64,000 nucleotides of DNA. Source: Micromonospora sp. WMMD961 (GTDB taxonomy: Bacteria; Actinomycetota; Actinomycetes; Mycobacteriales; Micromonosporaceae). Positions 60,511-64,000 of this stretch are shown piece by piece. The notes under the pieces were generated by a model. That model saw nothing but the letters and a program-made list of their open reading frames with translations. It had not been told where the DNA came from and ran no database searches. The position numbers and the translations under genes were made by a program. The stretch lies in the NCBI RefSeq assembly GCF_029626145.1, contig NZ_JARUBJ010000002.1, forward strand, positions 154,501-218,500, read 5' to 3'. How positions within the stretch are numbered: position 1 is the stretch's first letter; every line of letters begins with the position of its first letter.

Positions 60511-60590
60511 CCATTGACGCAGCGTCGCGGACCAGGTAGAACGCCGGAGGGGCGGTGTTCGGCCCTGCAATGTTTCCTGGAAGGAACTCG

Positions 60591-61778
60591 GTGTCGCAGA
60601 TGAATCGCAGGCGAGCGCTCCAACTGTTGGCCGCGCTCGGTACCACCGGGTTCGTCGCCGGATGTGGCTCCGACACCGACGCTGAGCCGACCGCTAACCG
60701 CAGCCCGGTCAAGATCGGTCTGATCACGCCGCAGGGCGGCGGGTTCAAGAGCATCGGCGACGACATCACCAACGGCTTCCAGCTCTTCCTGGATCTGCAC
60801 GACCAGCGGTTGGGTGGCCACCCGGTCGAGCTGCTGACCGCCGACGAGGGTGACACCGCGAAAACGGGCAAGGAGGCCGTCGACGGCCTGCTCAAGCAGG
60901 GCGTGCTGGCGCTCACCGGCGTGGTCAACTCGGCGGTGATGGTCGGCATCCGGGACACCGTCGAGGAGGCGCGCGTCCCTCTGATCGGCTCGAACGCCTC
61001 ACCGAGCAGCCTGCAGAGCGTCTTCTACATCTGGCGGACGTCGTACGTGCTGGACGAGGCCGGCCGCGCGCTGGGCCGCTACCTGCGCGACCAGTTGCCG
61101 GCGAACGGCCGCATCGCGATCATCATGCCGGAGAACGTCGGCAGCCCGGACGTGGTGCGCGGCTTCAAGCAGGAGTTCGGCGCGACCGACCCGCGGATCA
61201 GCGATCCGGTGACCTACACGAACGCCACCTCCAACCCGGGCAAGACCACGTACGCCTCGGACATCAGCAAGGCGCTCGCGAAGAAGCCCACGGCCGTCTT
61301 CTGTTTCTTCGCCGGGGCGGCCGCCGTGGAGTTCATCAAGCAGCTGCGGGAGAAGTTCGCCGGGCCCATCTACGCACCCGGCTTCCTCACCGAGGGCAAC
61401 GTGCTGGAGAACCTGAAGGAGAACGCGCTGGGCATCCAGACCGCGCTGAACTACTCGGCCGACCTGAACAACACCTCCAACCGGGTCTTCGCCTCGGCCT
61501 ACCGCAAGAAGCACCAGGTCACGCCCACCACGTACGCGATGGCGTCGTACGACGCGGCGCAGGTGCTCGACCAGGCCATCCAGCTAGCAGGCGGTAATCC
61601 CACGCCGCAGCAGGTCAACCTGGCCCTCGGCAAGATCGGCCAAATTGACAGCCCGCGCGGCATCTGGCAGTTCAACCAGCCGCGTACCCCGCAGCAGAAG
61701 TGGTATCTGCGGGAGGTGCAGCGCGACGGTCAGGTCATGTCGAACGTGCTGATCAACGAGCTGGCCACGCTGGGCTGA
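60591..61778 (+). CDS. Branched-chain-amino-acid-type ABC substrate-binding lipoprotein
   Basis: The 395-residue protein has a twin-arginine-like leader (NRRRALQLLAALGTTGFVAGC) that ends in a lipobox, so it is probably exported by Tat and lipidated. The mature part (about 25-395) is a type I periplasmic-binding fold (Peripla_BP_6): VKIGLITPQGGGFKSIGDDITNGFQLFLDLHD, GSNASPSSL, AIIMPENVGSPD. No permease or ATPase gene is adjacent. GTG 60591 has GGAAGG upstream. Confidence 0.88.
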   Translation: MSQMNRRRALQLLAALGTTGFVAGCGSDTDAEPTANRSPVKIGLITPQGGGFKSIGDDITNGFQLFLDLHDQRLGGHPVELLTADEGDTAKTGKEAVDGLLKQGVLALTGVVNSAVMVGIRDTVEEARVPLIGSNASPSSLQSVFYIWRTSYVLDEAGRALGRYLRDQLPANGRIAIIMPENVGSPDVVRGFKQEFGATDPRISDPVTYTNATSNPGKTTYASDISKALAKKPTAVFCFFAGAAAVEFIKQLREKFAGPIYAPGFLTEGNVLENLKENALGIQTALNYSADLNNTSNRVFASAYRKKHQVTPTTYAMASYDAAQVLDQAIQLAGGNPTPQQVNLALGKIGQIDSPRGIWQFNQPRTPQQKWYLREVQRDGQVMSNVLINELATLG

Positions 61779-61798
61779 GCAACCCCCACAACGACGTC

Positions 61799-61832
61799 AG
61801 GGGCCGGTCTCCCGCTCGGGAGGCCGGCCCCT
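61799..61832. terminator. Bidirectional hairpin terminator
   Basis: Arms aggggccggtctccc and gggaggccggcccct (15 bp, one G-T wobble) flank a four-base loop, between convergent stops at 61778 and 61856. Confidence 0.85.
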
Positions 61833-61855
61833 GGCGTACGCGGTGGACGTGCGGC

Positions 61856-62686
61856 TCAGTGCCGCAGTTCGGCGATGCAGCACTTCACGCTGCCGCCGCC
61901 CTTCTTCAGCTCGGCCAGCTCGACCGGGACCGGGGTGTAGCCGGCGGCCTTGAGCTTGCCGGCGAGGCGGGTGGCCTCGCTGTTGAGCACCACGTTGGCG
62001 CCGTCGCTGACCAGGTTGAGCCCGAAGGCCATCGCGTCCTCGTCGTCGGCGATCACCGCGTCCGGGAAGAGCTGGGTGAGCACCCGCTGGCTGGCCGCGG
62101 AGAACGCACCCGGGAAGTAGACGACGTTCGAGTCGTCGATGGCCGCGAGCGCCACGTCGAGGTGGTAGAAGCGCGGGTCGATCAGACGCAGCGACACCAC
62201 CGGCCGACCCAACGCCTCCTGCGCCTCGGCGTGCGCCGGGATCTCGGTGCGGAAGCCGTGCCCGGCCAGGATGAGCCCGCCGTGCGCCTCCGGCACGTAC
62301 GCGAAGTCGCCCTCGCCCTCGTTGGTCTCGCTCGGCGCGACGAACCGCCAGCCCTGCGACTCGTAGAAGGTGTGGTGCGCGGCGGCCTCGGCGGCCCGCT
62401 GCTCGTGCTTGAACCGTGCGCCGTACACGCTGCCGTCCACGGTGAACGCGCCGTTGGCGGCGTAGACCATGTCGGGCAGGCCGTGCTCGGGCGTGAGCAG
62501 ATGCACCTCGTGGCCGAGGCCGAGCAGCGTCTCGCGCAGCCGGTCCCACTGTTTGACGGCCAGGTCCCGGTCGACCGGGGTGGTCACGTCCATCCACGGG
62601 TTGATCGCGTACTCGACCGCGAAATGCTCCGGCGAGCACATGAGATATGTCCGCTTTCGCGGGAATCGCTGCTGGTTCACGGTCAC
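61856..62686 (-). CDS. ddaH: Dimethylargininase-like hydrolase (DDAH/guanidino-group modifying)
   Basis: The 276-residue protein belongs to the amidinotransferase/arginine deiminase superfamily. It has PDMVYAANGAFTVDG, ETNEGEGDFAYVPE, RFYHLDVALAAIDDSNVVYFPGAF and the catalytic cysteine in GGGSVKCCIAEL. This pattern fits dimethylarginine dimethylaminohydrolase or an ornithine-forming relative. GTG 62686 is preferred to upstream hydrophobic codons. It is divergent from an Lrp regulator, which likely controls it. Confidence 0.88.
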   Translation of the reverse strand: MTVNQQRFPRKRTYLMCSPEHFAVEYAINPWMDVTTPVDRDLAVKQWDRLRETLLGLGHEVHLLTPEHGLPDMVYAANGAFTVDGSVYGARFKHEQRAAEAAAHHTFYESQGWRFVAPSETNEGEGDFAYVPEAHGGLILAGHGFRTEIPAHAEAQEALGRPVVSLRLIDPRFYHLDVALAAIDDSNVVYFPGAFSAASQRVLTQLFPDAVIADDEDAMAFGLNLVSDGANVVLNSEATRLAGKLKAAGYTPVPVELAELKKGGGSVKCCIAELRH

Positions 62687-62748
62687 CAAGAGTAGGTACC
62701 GTAGAACTTTGGTAACAGCCACAACCATTGCTTTTCAGAGGCGGAACG

Positions 62749-63204
62749 TTGCAGATAGACGCGGTCGACCAGCGGATCATTGCATTACTCGTCGCGGACG
62801 CCCGTGCGTCGTACGCCGACATCGGCACCCGGGTCTCACTCTCCGCTCCAGCCGTCAAGCGTCGCGTCGACCGGCTGCGGGCCACCGGCGTGATCAGGGG
62901 ATTCACGGCCGTGGTGGATCCGGCCGCCGTCGGATGGACCACGGAGGCATTCGTCGAGCTGTTCTGCGCCGGCCGGACGACCCCCGCGCAGATCGGAGTG
63001 GCCGCTCGCCGGCACCCGGAGGTGGTCGGCGCCTACACGGTCTCCGGCGAGGCGGACGCACTCGTCCACCTGCGTGCCGCCGACATCGCCCACCTGGAGG
63101 CGGCGCTGGAACGGCTGCGGGCCGAGTCCTTCGTGACGTCCACCCGCAGCACCATCGTGCTCTCCAGGCTGGTCGAGTCACCGGGCGTGGGCCCCTCCGC
63201 CTGA
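62749..63204 (+). CDS. Lrp/AsnC-family transcriptional regulator
   Basis: The 151-residue regulator has a helix-turn-helix (YADIGTRVSLSAPAVKRRVDRLRATGVIRGF) and an RAM/ACT effector domain. I choose TTG 62749 because GAGGCGG precedes it; TTG/ATG alternatives upstream are less likely. A rare TTA codon occurs at 62785-62787. It presumably controls the divergent dimethylargininase gene in response to an amino acid. Confidence 0.9.
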   Translation: MQIDAVDQRIIALLVADARASYADIGTRVSLSAPAVKRRVDRLRATGVIRGFTAVVDPAAVGWTTEAFVELFCAGRTTPAQIGVAARRHPEVVGAYTVSGEADALVHLRAADIAHLEAALERLRAESFVTSTRSTIVLSRLVESPGVGPSA

Positions 63205-63286
63205 CCCGGCTCAGCGGGCTCAGCCGGCTTCCGGATCTGCTTCCTCCCGGGTCGAAGCGGCGTCGGCCCAGAGGCACATGCCGGCG

Positions 63287-64000
63287 TTAGAGATACATCC
63301 CGGTGCGGTGCTCCGAGTCGTCGCGCCGGACCGGCTTGTCACCCTCGCCGAAGAACCGCTTGCCGCCGAACTCGCCGTGCAGACGATCGTCCAACTCGTC
63401 GGCGAGACCGGTCATCACCTGCACCGCGAGCATCAGGTGGGTGGCCTGGAAATTGCGGCCGAAGACCGGGATGGACGCCCAGACCGTGTCGTCGGCGCAG
63501 TAGAGACGGCCGATCGGCATCCGGTTGGTCAACTCGGAGAGCTTCACGTAGAGCCGCTCGGTCGGCTCGACCTCGGTGAGGATCGGGGAGAAGACGTCCA
63601 CCAGGGGCGGGTTGTCCCGTACCCGCACGAAGACCATCGCCGAACCGGCCCGGATGTTGATGTCGCCGTCCGAGTCGACCTGCAACCGGTCGGTGTCCGA
63701 CTTCAACAGCGTGGAGACCACGGTACGGACCCGATCCGCCAGGTCGAGCACGTCGTCCCGCTCGGCCTGCGCGGCTGCGGCCTCGGCCAGCGCCTCCTCC
63801 AGGTCGGCCTCGACATCGGCATCCGGGCCGAACTCGCTGCGCGCGGTGCCCAAGGGGTCCACCGCCAACGGCTCCCCCTCGGCGTCGTGCACCAGGTAGA
63901 CGAGGAAGGCCGGGTGCGGGGCACCGTAGACGTCCCGCAGCGTGCGGGAGAGCAGCGCGGCGACCCGGGTCGACTCGGCCGTCGTGGCGTCCAGCCCGAA
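63287..64000 (-). CDS. YbjN-domain protein (partial, N-terminus off the right edge)
   Basis: About 237 residues of an open frame are visible and continue past base 64000. The visible part has an N-terminal stretch (RTLRDVYGAPHPAFLVYLV), an acidic helical linker and a YbjN/T3SS-chaperone-like domain: LQVDSDGDINIRAGSAMVFVRVRDNPPLVDVFSPILTEVEP and GRLYCADDTVWASIPVFGRNF. In Actinobacteria such proteins are predicted peptide-binding chaperones of unknown clients. Confidence 0.8.
   Translation of the reverse strand, partial: FGLDATTAESTRVAALLSRTLRDVYGAPHPAFLVYLVHDAEGEPLAVDPLGTARSEFGPDADVEADLEEALAEAAAAQAERDDVLDLADRVRTVVSTLLKSDTDRLQVDSDGDINIRAGSAMVFVRVRDNPPLVDVFSPILTEVEPTERLYVKLSELTNRMPIGRLYCADDTVWASIPVFGRNFQATHLMLAVQVMTGLADELDDRLHGEFGGKRFFGEGDKPVRRDDSEHRTGMYL

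Overview
The window is high-GC actinobacterial DNA, most likely from Micromonospora or a close relative in the Micromonosporaceae. The reasons are strong G/C bias at third codon positions, frequent GTG starts, 4-bp stop/start overlaps (ATGA, GTGA), and typical actinobacterial families: Bpa proteasome activator, DUF5926, DUF5701, DUF5753/DUF397 pairs, several LytR-CpsA-Psr proteins and a YbaB/WXG100/toxin operon. No rRNA, tRNA, CRISPR array, insertion sequence or phage module was seen. Both edges cut genes: a sensor kinase on the left and a YbjN-like protein on the right.

Layout. 0-9 kb: OmpR-type two-component system, aminoglycoside-phosphotransferase-like kinase, thiolase, PH-domain protein, rhomboid protease, cyclophilin and CorA. 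9-12.8 kb: PLP aminotransferase, SnoaL-like, CBS and Nudix genes, interspersed with tandem repeats that include stop codons. 12.9-19.9 kb: a three-gene operon (cytidylyltransferase-like, sn-glycerol-1-phosphate-dehydrogenase-like, CDP-alcohol phosphotransferase), a repeat-rich spacer, a GT4 glycosyltransferase, an Fpg/Nei glycosylase and a polyprenyl-phosphate sugar transferase; together they suggest a surface glycolipid or glycopolymer. 19.9-28.7 kb: LytS/LytTR pair, DUF5701, a secreted Ig-like repeat protein, and a second OmpR two-component operon ending in a DUF4173-type membrane protein and preceded by a DnaA-box cluster. 28.7-33 kb: a sodium:solute symporter pair, then the YbaB / WXG100-like / CpnT-N-like / EndoU toxin / putative immunity operon.

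33-41.5 kb: ABC exporter; a tandem duplication of about 380 bp that copied a DUF397 gene and left gene fragments; XRE-DUF5753 regulator; flavin-reductase-like gene containing a parS-like site; second symporter pair; UDP-glucuronate-decarboxylase-like enzyme. 41.5-46.6 kb: three LCP wall-polymer ligases, rhodanese and GDPD. 46.6-49.6 kb: soluble histidine kinase, RsbW-like ATPase, DUF5926. 49.6-64 kb: arginine deiminase, NERD, PAS and ACT proteins, lipoprotein, prephenate dehydratase, AIM24, metallopeptidase, OsmC, two HAD phosphatases, Bpa, an alpha/beta hydrolase, a branched-chain-type substrate-binding protein, and a dimethylargininase-like gene divergent from an Lrp regulator.

The parS-like site, the DnaA boxes and the origin-proximal character of several families (rhomboid, cyclophilin, pheA neighbourhood) hint that the window lies in the origin-proximal part of the chromosome. 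The two most promising loci for new biology are the EndoU toxin operon (30.8-33 kb), where the delivery and nuclease domains are on separate overlapping genes and the putative immunity gene seems to start at CTG, and the glycerol-1-phosphate/CDP-alcohol operon (12.9-15.4 kb).
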